From: Mycolicibacterium sp. | GTDB lineage: Bacteria > Actinomycetota > Actinomycetes > Mycobacteriales > Mycobacteriaceae | DNA: 64,000 nt | NCBI RefSeq assembly: GCF_016462545.1 | Contig: NZ_JAEMTA010000018.1 | Coordinates: 1-64,000, forward strand | Reading direction: 5' to 3' | Part shown: piece after piece, positions 50,451-58,316 of the stretch | How positions within the stretch are numbered: position 1 is the stretch's first letter | How the letters are laid out: the number at the start of each line of letters is the position of its first letter | Translations under genes and position numbers: made by a program | The notes under the pieces: generated by a model | Databases searched by the model: none | What the model saw: only the letters and a program-made list of their open reading frames with translations | What the model was told of the DNA's origin: nothing

Positions 50451-51590
50451 TTGACGGGCACCGATCACGCGCTGAACGCGTTCGTCGCGCCCAGACGCCG
50501 TTGGCGCACCTACCGCGGTCCCGTTCGCGCCGCCTCCTTCGACCACTGGCGGGCCGGGGTTCGCGCCGCGGCGGGGTCTCATCTGTCCGAGTTCGTGGCG
50601 AACGAGTGCCTCGACGAACTTGCCTTCGCCAATGTCGATGTCGCCGGCGAGGTGCTCTCGAGCTTCGTCGACGGTGGGAAGTACGTGCGATCGACGTTCA
50701 TGTATCTGGGTTGGCTGTGCGGTGCACCAGAGGACGAGGCCGCGCTCCGCGCCTCGGCGAGTCTCGAGTTGCTGCACGCCTTCGCGCTGATGCAGGACGA
50801 CGTGATGGATGAATCCGTGCTGCGCCGTGGACGGCCCTCGGCCCACGTCGCACTCGGCCGCTGGCATCGCGAACGTCGGCTGACGGGCTCCGCCGAGAGA
50901 TTCGGCGAGTCGTCCGCGGTGCTACTCGCCGATCTGTGTCTGGTGTGGGCGGCGAAGATGCTTCGCGAGAGCGGTGTCGGCGCCGATGCGCTCGCCCGGG
51001 TGTGGCCACGATACGACGACATGCGGGTCGAACTGGCCATCGGTCAGGTGGCGGATCTGGTCAACGATGCTCACGCCTTTCCGACGTTCGACGAGGTACT
51101 CGACGTGCTTCGGCGAAAATCGGGTAACTACACCGTGCGGCGACCGTTGGAGATCGGAGGCGCCATGGCCGGCTGTTCACCCGAGGTCATCGAAGCTCTC
51201 GGCGACTACGGTGCCGCGCTGGGCGAGGCATTCCAACTGCGCGACGACATCCTCGGGGTCTCCGGCTCACCGGACGTGACCGGCAAATCCGTCGGCACCG
51301 ATCTGATGTCACAGAAGGCCACCAGCGTGGTGGTTGCCGCCCATCACCTGGCCGACGCCGGCCTGCGGCGTCAACTCGCCGAACTCATGACCGCCACGGC
51401 GCTGAGTCCCGCGGATGCGGAACGCTGGCAGTCACTGATCGTCGCCAGCGGCGCTGTCGAGTGGATCGAGCAGCTCATCGACGAGCGGCTGACATCGGCG
51501 GTCGACTGTCTTGCCGACGTCGACATTCCACAGCTGACCCGCGCTTCACTCGAAGACATGGCTGTCTACTGCACTGAAAGGGCCGCATGA
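50451..51590 (+). CDS. crtE: Geranylgeranyl diphosphate synthase
   Basis: 379 residues from TTG 50451, with GGGGG eight bases upstream; GTG 50367 would add 28 poorly coding-like residues. Polyprenyl synthase: GGKYVRSTFMYLG, first Asp-rich motif MQDDVMDESVLRRGRP, second motif QLRDDILGVSG, and KATSVVV. The residues before the first motif (LELLHAFAL) suit a C20 product. It makes GGPP for phytoene synthase. ATGA overlap with crtI. Confidence 0.9.
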   Translation: MTGTDHALNAFVAPRRRWRTYRGPVRAASFDHWRAGVRAAAGSHLSEFVANECLDELAFANVDVAGEVLSSFVDGGKYVRSTFMYLGWLCGAPEDEAALRASASLELLHAFALMQDDVMDESVLRRGRPSAHVALGRWHRERRLTGSAERFGESSAVLLADLCLVWAAKMLRESGVGADALARVWPRYDDMRVELAIGQVADLVNDAHAFPTFDEVLDVLRRKSGNYTVRRPLEIGGAMAGCSPEVIEALGDYGAALGEAFQLRDDILGVSGSPDVTGKSVGTDLMSQKATSVVVAAHHLADAGLRRQLAELMTATALSPADAERWQSLIVASGAVEWIEQLIDERLTSAVDCLADVDIPQLTRASLEDMAVYCTERAA

Positions 51591-53098
51591 TGCGCACCGT
51601 CCAGGGAAGAACCGACCGGGTCGTCGTGGTCGGGGCCGGGCTGTCCGGACTGTCGGCGGCGATGCAACTCGCCGGGCGCGGGTGCCACGTCACCGTGCTC
51701 GAGCGCGGGAACCACCCCGGCGGCAGGGTGGGTCGCGCCGACATCGGAGGCTACAAGTTGGACACCGGGCCGACGGTGCTGACGATGCCCGACATCATCG
51801 ACGACGCCTTCGCCGCCCTCGGGGAGAAGCTCACCGACCGCGTCGAACTCTTGCCGGTTCACCCGGCGTACAACGCGGTCTTCGCCGACGGTGAGACGCT
51901 GCGGGTCCACACCGAGCCGACGGCGATGTTCGCCGAGATCGAACGGTTCTCGAGCCGCCGGGAGGCCGATGCCTATCTCGACATGCGTGCGTGGCTGACC
52001 AAGCTCTATGACACCGAGTTCGACGGGTTCATCGGCGCCAACTTCGACTCGCCGCTGTCGCTGCTGACCCCGCAATTGGTACGGCTGCTGGCCATGGGCG
52101 GATTCCGGCGCTGGGAGAACGTCATTCGCCGATTCCTGAGCGACGAACGGCTGCTGCGGGTGTTCACGTTCCAGGCGCTCTACGCCGGTGTCCCTCCGCA
52201 GAGCGCGCTCGCCGTGTACGCGGTGATTGCCTACATGGACACCATCGCCGGTGTGACCTTTCCGCGCGGCGGAATGCGCGCACTTCCCGACGCCATGGCC
52301 GCAGCCGCAGCCGCGGCCGGAGTCGAATTCGTCTACGGTGCAACGGTATCCAAGCTCGACCGCAGCGGCTCCCGGGTCACCGGCGTGGTGACCGACGACG
52401 GTCATCGATTCCCCGCAGATGCCGTGGTGCTCACCACCGAACTCCCCGACACCTATCGATTGCTCGACCACACCCCGCGGCGGCTGCTGCGGTTGCGTCC
52501 CGCCCCCTCGGCCGTCGTCGCGCACGTCGGGTGCCCGAAGCTCGACGATTCGATCGGCCATCACACGATCCTGTTCGGTGACGCCTGGAAGCAGACCTTC
52601 AAGGACATCATCACCGACGGCAACGTGATGGGGGATCCGTCGTTGTTGGTCACTCGGCCGACCGCCAGCGACCCGAACCTGGCCCCACCTGGTCGCGATC
52701 TGCTCTACGTCTTGGCGCCGGCCCCCAATACCGAGGTGGGCACGGTGGATTGGGATGCAGCAGGATCGGCCTACGTGGAGCAGATGCTGGGCGCCGTCAG
52801 GAGCCGGTTGCCCCAGGTCGGCGACGACATGGAGGTGTTGTCGGTGGTGACGCCCGCTGACTGGGGTCGCCAGGGGATGGCGGCGGGCACCCCATTCGCG
52901 CTGGCGCACACGTTCGCCCAGACAGGTCCGTTCCGGCCGGCCAACACGGTCCGCGGAGTGGACAACGTGATCTTGGCCGGCTCGTCCACGGTGCCGGGGG
53001 TGGGCGTGCCCACCGCGGTGATGTCTGGTCGGCTGGCTGCGGATCGCATCACCGGATCGTCGGCGCGGCACCCGAACCAGGAGGCTTATCAACGATGA
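51587..53098 (+). CDS. crtI: Phytoene desaturase
   Basis: 503 residues. N-terminal FAD-binding VVVVGAGLSGLSAAMQLAGRG and LERGNHPGGRVG. C-terminal NVILAGSSTVPGVGVPTAVMSGRLAADRI is the CrtI-type signature. It converts phytoene to lycopene. The frame starts with ATGATG, the first ATG overlapping the crtE stop. A long hydrophobic patch in the middle suits membrane contact. It overlaps crtB by ATGA. Confidence 0.94.
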   Translation: MMRTVQGRTDRVVVVGAGLSGLSAAMQLAGRGCHVTVLERGNHPGGRVGRADIGGYKLDTGPTVLTMPDIIDDAFAALGEKLTDRVELLPVHPAYNAVFADGETLRVHTEPTAMFAEIERFSSRREADAYLDMRAWLTKLYDTEFDGFIGANFDSPLSLLTPQLVRLLAMGGFRRWENVIRRFLSDERLLRVFTFQALYAGVPPQSALAVYAVIAYMDTIAGVTFPRGGMRALPDAMAAAAAAAGVEFVYGATVSKLDRSGSRVTGVVTDDGHRFPADAVVLTTELPDTYRLLDHTPRRLLRLRPAPSAVVAHVGCPKLDDSIGHHTILFGDAWKQTFKDIITDGNVMGDPSLLVTRPTASDPNLAPPGRDLLYVLAPAPNTEVGTVDWDAAGSAYVEQMLGAVRSRLPQVGDDMEVLSVVTPADWGRQGMAAGTPFALAHTFAQTGPFRPANTVRGVDNVILAGSSTVPGVGVPTAVMSGRLAADRITGSSARHPNQEAYQR

Positions 53099-54042
53099 TC
53101 GGGTCCGAACTCGACGCGGCCGAGATCCGGGAGCCGTCACTGCGCGAGGCCTACCGGCGGTGTCGCGAGATCAACGCGCAGCACGGCAAGACCTTCTTCG
53201 CCGCGACGCGGTTGCTCGCACCCAGCCAGCGCCCCGCCGTCCATGCGCTCTACGGGTTCGCCCGCCGCGCCGACGACATCCTCGACGACTTCGACGACTC
53301 CCGCGGCAACGAATTACGCGCCGAGCAACTGCAGAAGTTCTCCACTCAGCTGTACGACAGCCTGGGAGAGGGGAAGCCGTGCGGCGACGACCCGACGTTG
53401 ACCGCCGTGGTCGACACCGCGCGCAAGTACGACATCGGATGGGACCTGTTCGACGACTTCCTGGCGTCGATGCGCATGGACTTGAGCGTCACCGACTATC
53501 CGGACCGCGCCGCCCTGGAGCGCTACATGTACGGGTCGGCCGAGGTGATCGGTCTGCAGGTGCTGCCGATTCTGGGAACGGTCGGCTCGCGGGAGGAGGC
53601 GGCGCCGCACGCCGCCGCGCTCGGCAAGGCCTTCCAACTCACCAACTTCCTCCGCGACGTCGATGAGGATCTGCGCCGCGGCCGGGTGTACCTCCCCGCC
53701 GACGAACTAGCCGCACACGGCGTCGACCGTGATGTGCTGACGTGGTGCCAGACGAATCGTCGCACCGACGTTCGCGTCCGCGCCGCGCTGGCCGAACAGC
53801 ACGCGATCGCGCGTGCGGTGTACGCCCAGGCTCGTCCCGGCATCGACAAGTTGCAACCGGCGTCGCGTCCATGTGTCGAGGTGGCGTTGACACTGTATTC
53901 GGAGATCCTGGACCGGATCGAGGAGATCGATTTCGAGATCTTCACTCAGCGCGCCACCGTCGGAAAGGTGCGACGCCTGACGGTCGCCGGGGCGGGTGTC
54001 GCGCGGGCATGGGGTGCGAGACTTCGCCACGGAAGTAGGTGA
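53095..54042 (+). CDS. crtB: Phytoene synthase
   Basis: 315 residues of the squalene/phytoene synthase fold. First Asp-rich motif YGFARRADDILDDFDD, second NFLRDVDEDLRRGRVYLP, both binding Mg-diphosphate. It condenses two GGPP to phytoene. The stop is followed 39 bp later by crtU, the only gap in the chain of overlapping crt genes, exactly where lycopene cyclase genes sit in related clusters. Confidence 0.94.
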   Translation: MIGSELDAAEIREPSLREAYRRCREINAQHGKTFFAATRLLAPSQRPAVHALYGFARRADDILDDFDDSRGNELRAEQLQKFSTQLYDSLGEGKPCGDDPTLTAVVDTARKYDIGWDLFDDFLASMRMDLSVTDYPDRAALERYMYGSAEVIGLQVLPILGTVGSREEAAPHAAALGKAFQLTNFLRDVDEDLRRGRVYLPADELAAHGVDRDVLTWCQTNRRTDVRVRAALAEQHAIARAVYAQARPGIDKLQPASRPCVEVALTLYSEILDRIEEIDFEIFTQRATVGKVRRLTVAGAGVARAWGARLRHGSR

Positions 54043-54081
54043 TCGTGGACAGGCGGAGCTGGCTGAGGTTACGGAGCAACG

Positions 54082-55614
54082 ATGAGTGAGACCGACCGGC
54101 TGCGCGAGACGCATTACGCTGCATCAGGACTCGGCCATGCCAGTGCGCTCGAGCGAGTGCCCCGGGTCGTGGTCGTCGGAGCAGGCATCGCCGGTCTCGC
54201 AGCGGCGGCTGGGCTCAGCGAGCGAGGGGTCGACGTCGACGTCCTGGAGGCGCGCGATTACCTCGGCGGACGCGTCGGCGGTTGGCCCGACACACTGGGC
54301 GACGGTTCACCGGCGGCCATGAACCGGGGCTTTCACGCGTTCTTCCGCCAGTACTACAACCTGAGGGCGTTGTTGCGAAGGGCCGATCCGCATCTGTCGG
54401 CGCTGACACCCGTCGACGACTATCCACTGGTCGACGCACGTGGCCGGCACGACACCTTCCGTGGGCTGCCTCGAACGCCGCCGTTCAATGCGCTGGCATT
54501 CGCCTTGCGCAGCCCCACCTTTCGGGTGCGCGACCTGGTGCGGCTCAATGCCAAGGCCGCGGCGCCGCTCGCCACGGCATCGGTACCGCAGACGTACTCC
54601 GACCTCGACGACAGAACCGCCGAGACGTTTCTTCAGGACATCAACTTCCCGGTGGCCGCGCGGCATCTCGCGTTCGAGGTGTTCGCGCGCAGCTTCTTCG
54701 CCAAGCCGGAGTACCTGTCGGCCGCCGAACTGGTCGCGATGTTCCACATCTACTTCCTCGGGTCGAGCGAGGGCCTGATCTTCGACGTCGCCAACCAGAA
54801 CTTCGACGTGGCACTGTGGAATCCGCTGCGGAAGTACTTGGAGGGCAACGGTGTTCGGCTCCACACCGGCCTCTCGGTCGAGTCGGTGTCCATGGATGAG
54901 CAGGCCCGGGTGTCCTGCGGTCCGGACGCCGAGTTCACCGCAGACGCGGTGGTGTTGGCCACCGACGTCGCCGGCCTGCAGCGCATCGCCGCCGCCTCGC
55001 CGCACCTCGGCGACGAGGCGTGGCGAGGCCGGGTGGCGGACTTGCACACCGCTCCGGAGTTCGTCGTTCTGCGACTGTGGCTGGATCGGCCGGTGCGCGC
55101 AGACCGGGCGGCGTTCGTCGGAACGGGCGGTCGCCCTCCGTTGGACAATGTCAGCGTGCTCGAGCGATACGAACGCGAAGCGGCGGTGTGGGCCGCGCGT
55201 ACGGGTGGTTCGGTCGTGGAACTGCACGCCTACTCGGTCACCGAGGCCGACGAGGACGTCCGCCGCGGGCTACTGGCCCGCATGCACGAGCTGTATCCCG
55301 AGACCGCGGGCGCGACGATCGTCGAAGAGCGCCTGCTGCGCCGGGGGGACTGTCCGCGATTCGCACCGGGCGACTTCGCGCGGCGGCCCACCGTTCAGAC
55401 GCCCGACCGGCGCGTGGTGCTCGCGGGCGACGGGATTCGCGTCGACCTGCCCGTCGCGCTGATGGAGCGCGCGGCGACCACCGGATGGCTCGCGGCCAAC
55501 AGCCTGCTCGATCACTTCGGGCTCGCCGGACACGACGTACACACGGTGCCCAATCACGGTCGCTCGGCGGTGTTGCGCCGCCTTGCCACCCGCGCGAAAG
55601 ATGTACGTACATGA
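54082..55614 (+). CDS. crtU: Carotenoid ring desaturase/methyltransferase (isorenieratene synthase-like)
   Basis: 510 residues. FAD/NAD(P) binding VVVVGAGIAGLAAAAGLSERG near residue 29, then LEARDYLGGRVGGWP. The segment MNRGFHAFFRQYYNLRALLRR is characteristic of CrtU enzymes, which desaturate the beta-ionone ring and shift a methyl group to make aromatic ends as in isorenieratene. C-terminal VLAGDGIRVDLPVALMERA closes the FAD site. The substrate would need beta rings, so a lycopene cyclase must exist elsewhere. ATGA overlap with the Rieske gene. Confidence 0.85.
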   Translation: MSETDRLRETHYAASGLGHASALERVPRVVVVGAGIAGLAAAAGLSERGVDVDVLEARDYLGGRVGGWPDTLGDGSPAAMNRGFHAFFRQYYNLRALLRRADPHLSALTPVDDYPLVDARGRHDTFRGLPRTPPFNALAFALRSPTFRVRDLVRLNAKAAAPLATASVPQTYSDLDDRTAETFLQDINFPVAARHLAFEVFARSFFAKPEYLSAAELVAMFHIYFLGSSEGLIFDVANQNFDVALWNPLRKYLEGNGVRLHTGLSVESVSMDEQARVSCGPDAEFTADAVVLATDVAGLQRIAAASPHLGDEAWRGRVADLHTAPEFVVLRLWLDRPVRADRAAFVGTGGRPPLDNVSVLERYEREAAVWAARTGGSVVELHAYSVTEADEDVRRGLLARMHELYPETAGATIVEERLLRRGDCPRFAPGDFARRPTVQTPDRRVVLAGDGIRVDLPVALMERAATTGWLAANSLLDHFGLAGHDVHTVPNHGRSAVLRRLATRAKDVRT

Positions 55615-56612
55615 GCAAGTTTGCGGAGATCCGTGCCAACGTAGCCAAGGCGTGGCCGTTCCAGACCCTCCCTCCGGGCGCCTGGTCGGCGCAGAAGCCG
55701 ACCTACGGTGACGCAAGCCCCGCGGTGATCCAAGCCGCCCTACGGCGTGCCCAACGCCGCCCGAGCGGCAACTGGTATCCCTTCGCGGACAGTTCGCGGA
55801 TCGGCGCCAAGAGCGTGGGCACCAGCGTGGCGGGGGTCCAGATCGTCGCGTGGCGCGGAGCCGAGGGTCAGCTGCTGGTGGCGCCGCGCGCGTGCCCGCA
55901 CCTCGGCGCGGACCTCGCCACCGCACCCGTCGAGTGCGGGACGCTGGTGTGTCCCTGGCACGGCCTTCGGCTCTCGGATCGGCGTCACGGTGCCTGGAAG
56001 CCGTTCCCGAGCCACGACGACGGGGTGCTGTGCTGGGTGCGGTTGGACGCCGTCGGTGGCGAGACCCCCACGGATGAGCCCATCGGATCGGTCCGTCCCG
56101 GCCATCCGCGCATTGCGGCCGTCACGCGGGTCGAAGGTATCTGCGAGCCATCCGACGTCGTGGCCAACCGACTGGATCCGTGGCACGGCGCGTGGTTCCA
56201 CCCGCACTCGTTCACCCGGCTCGAAGTCCTCAGCGCGCCCGCGGTAGACGACGATCTGCCCGAACGTGACGACCGCTTCCTCGTCGCCGTGACCTTCCGG
56301 ATCGGCCGGCTCGGCGTTCCGGTGATCGCCGAGTTCACGGCTCCCGGCCCTCGCACCATCGTCATGCACATCGTCGAGGGTGAAGGTCAAGGAAGTGTCG
56401 TCGAAACCCATGGCACCCCAGTGGGTGTGGGGCTCGACGGCCGACCGCGGACAGCTGTCATCGAAGCCACCGTCGCGCACTCCGATCGTCCGAACTTCGG
56501 CAAGGGTCTGGTGGCTGCGCCGTTGATTCGACCGTTGATGCGTCGCTCGGCGACGCGACTGTGGCGCGACGACCTGGAGTACGCCGAGCGTCTGTTCGAG
56601 TTGCGATCCTAG
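55611..56612 (+). CDS. Rieske [2Fe-2S] protein, DUF5914 type
   Basis: 333 residues. The Rieske cluster ligands lie at CPHLGAD (Cys, His) and CPWHGLRLSD (Cys, His), about 25 residues apart, after a Trp/Phe-rich N-terminus. A DUF5914-like C-terminal domain follows with DPWHGAWFHPHSFTRLEV and HIVEGEGQGSVVETHG. Similar genes sit at the end of actinobacterial aromatic-carotenoid clusters. A ring hydroxylase or electron-carrier role is likely but unproven. It shares CTAG (56609-56612) with convergent idi. Confidence 0.82.
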   Translation: MSKFAEIRANVAKAWPFQTLPPGAWSAQKPTYGDASPAVIQAALRRAQRRPSGNWYPFADSSRIGAKSVGTSVAGVQIVAWRGAEGQLLVAPRACPHLGADLATAPVECGTLVCPWHGLRLSDRRHGAWKPFPSHDDGVLCWVRLDAVGGETPTDEPIGSVRPGHPRIAAVTRVEGICEPSDVVANRLDPWHGAWFHPHSFTRLEVLSAPAVDDDLPERDDRFLVAVTFRIGRLGVPVIAEFTAPGPRTIVMHIVEGEGQGSVVETHGTPVGVGLDGRPRTAVIEATVAHSDRPNFGKGLVAAPLIRPLMRRSATRLWRDDLEYAERLFELRS

Positions 56613-57160
56613 TGCGCTCGCCCGATGCCGGCGGCGTCGAGAAGTGGGACCTGCTCGATGGCCCACGGACTGATCGCCCACGGGATTCGTACGGCGCTGC
56701 GCAGTTGATCCCACGGCACCCACGCGGAGTCCATGATCTCCCCGGGGTCGATGTCCACCGGTCCGACGGCGCGGGCGGCGAACACGGGGCAGACCTCGTT
56801 CTCCACGACTCCGTGCGCATCGATCGCTCGATAGCGGAAATCCGGGAGCACGCATCGCAACTCCGTGATCTCGACGCCCAACTCCTTGCGGGCTCGCCGC
56901 ACTACCGCGTCGGCCACCGGCTCGTCGGGCGCGGGGTGGCCGCAGAACGAATTGGTCCAGACGCCGGGAAAGGCCCGCTTGTCCAGAGCTCGCCGGGTCA
57001 GCAATACCTGACCGGCGTCGTCGAAGAGGTAACACGAGAATGCGAAGTGCAGGGGGGTCGAGGCGTCGTGGATGTCCGACTTGGGCGCTGTGCCGATCCT
57101 TTGACCTGCATCGTCGAGAAGGACGACCAGCTCGTCGTTCGTAATTGAGTTCAGTGACAT
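56609..57160 (-). CDS. idi: Isopentenyl-diphosphate delta-isomerase (type 1)
   Basis: 183 residues from ATG 57160. Nudix-related IPP isomerase: LHFAFSCYLFDDAGQVLLTRRALDKRAFPGVWTNSFCGHP includes the catalytic Cys in TNSFCGHP, and the ADAVVRRARKELGVE Nudix-like box holds the metal-binding Glu; ENEVCPVF supplies the second Glu. It makes DMAPP from IPP for the adjacent GGPP synthase. Convergent with the crt operon, so separately transcribed. Confidence 0.93.
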   Translation of the reverse strand: MSLNSITNDELVVLLDDAGQRIGTAPKSDIHDASTPLHFAFSCYLFDDAGQVLLTRRALDKRAFPGVWTNSFCGHPAPDEPVADAVVRRARKELGVEITELRCVLPDFRYRAIDAHGVVENEVCPVFAARAVGPVDIDPGEIMDSAWVPWDQLRSAVRIPWAISPWAIEQVPLLDAAGIGRAH

Positions 57161-57307
57161 GACCGCGACGTGGCTCCTACGAAAAAGTGGGGATGGACCC
57201 ATGCTAACGATCAATTCGGCGCCAACTGCGGCGTGGACTGGTGTGCGCGGTGACACCCACTGCCATCTGGTCGATCGGCCGAATGGCAGAGGGGGCAAGA
57301 TGCTGTC

Positions 57308-57988
57308 ATGACGTTGCAGAACCACGACCTTGCGCTGCGCATGGCGGAGTTGGCGCGCGTCATCGCGCTGCGAAGGGTCGAGGACGTCCTGGCCGACGTG
57401 ACCGCGACCGCCAAGGAACTGATTCCGGGCGTCGACGTGGCAGGCGTGTTGCTGGTGGGGAAGGCCGGCAGCTTCGAGACCCTGGCGCAGACGGACGAGT
57501 TGATGTTCAAGCTCGACGAGTTGCAGATGCGTTTCGGCGAGGGGCCGTGCCTGGAAGCGGCGCTGGACGAGATCGTCGTACGCATCGATGACTTCTACGA
57601 TGAGCCGCGGTTTCCGAAGTACGCATCCGAGGTGGTGAAGCTGGGGATGCGCTCGGCGTTGTCGTTCAAGCTCTACACCGCCGATCGCACCGCCGGGGCG
57701 CTGAATCTGTTCGGCTACGAGCCGAGCCTGTGGGACAGCGAGGCGGAGTCGATCGGGATGATCCTGGCGGCGCATGCGGCGGCGGCGATCCTGGCCAGCC
57801 GCGAGGGTGAGCAGTTGCAGTCGGCGTTGTCGACGCGGGATCGGATCGGTCAGGCCAAGGGCATCATCATGGAGCGGTTCAAGATCGACGACGTGCGGGC
57901 GTTCGCCATGCTGCGCCAGCTCTCGCAGGACACCAACACCAAGTTGATCGACGTCGCGCAACGCGTCATCGACACCCGCGACACCTGA
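57308..57988 (+). CDS. GAF-ANTAR domain transcription antitermination regulator
   Basis: 226 residues. The GAF sensor domain (about 20-160) contains RFGEGPCLEAALDEIVVRIDDFYDEPRFP. The C-terminal ANTAR domain (about 165-222) contains LSTRDRIGQAKGIIMERFKIDDVRAFAMLRQLSQDTNTKLIDVAQRVI. ANTAR proteins bind paired hexaloop hairpins in nascent RNA and prevent termination. The structured leader starting about 100 bp downstream holds one hexaloop hairpin with A at 1 and G at 4, so it could be a target (inference). Confidence 0.92.
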   Translation: MTLQNHDLALRMAELARVIALRRVEDVLADVTATAKELIPGVDVAGVLLVGKAGSFETLAQTDELMFKLDELQMRFGEGPCLEAALDEIVVRIDDFYDEPRFPKYASEVVKLGMRSALSFKLYTADRTAGALNLFGYEPSLWDSEAESIGMILAAHAAAAILASREGEQLQSALSTRDRIGQAKGIIMERFKIDDVRAFAMLRQLSQDTNTKLIDVAQRVIDTRDT

Positions 57989-58009
57989 CCCCCGCACGTG
58001 GGCATCACT

Positions 58010-58316
58010 TGTGAGATTCCTGGGAGTTTGCTCAGGCTGCGAAATGTAATGCCTTGATGTGGAACACTATTGGCGTTCGGAACGGCTGATATAGCCGCTC
58101 CTCCCCAGTGCTGGTTCGAGGGTTTCGCAGGAGGTGATCACCGTGATGACTGGTGAACCTCCCAGTACCGCCAACCGCTGACCGGTGGCATCGCCGCCAC
58201 CGTCGTTGGCGCCGCCTCACGTCCTTCCACACGCTTCGCCGGCCGCCCGCAGGGGCGCTCCGGTCCCCTTCGCGTGTGCGCATGCCGGTCACCATCACCC
58301 GTAGGAGCTGAACTCG
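58010..58316 (+). promoter_or_regulatory. Structured leader of the MgtE_N-NRAMP operon
   Basis: About 300 bases with at least four predictable structures: CGGCT/AGCCG near 58084-58098; 58130-58142 against 58152-58162, which hides a perfect Shine-Dalgarno and start; 58183-58189 / 58196-58202 with hexaloop ATCGCC; and a long stem 58228-58234 / 58272-58278 enclosing AGGGG/CCCCT, just upstream of the first gene. CCTCC at 58100-58104 could pair with the same SD, giving two exclusive folds. It does not match the M-box or yybP-ykoY consensus as I know them. Confidence 0.5.
58143..58181 (+). CDS. Possible leader peptide (12 codons) with ideal ribosome site
   Basis: GTG 58143 followed by ATG 58146 and codons MTGEPPSTANR to TGA 58179-58181. 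The preceding AGGAGGTGATCACC (58129-58142) is fully complementary to the 3' end of 16S rRNA, far better than any gene in the window. It contains adjacent Pro codons, as in some magnesium-sensing leader peptides. Its SD and start lie inside a predicted hairpin. No homologue is known to me. Confidence 0.4.
   Translation: MMTGEPPSTANR

Noticed and set aside
58010..58316. M-box (ykoK) or yybP-ykoY riboswitch
   Set aside because: The conserved core sequences of either class, as I know them, are not found in the leader.
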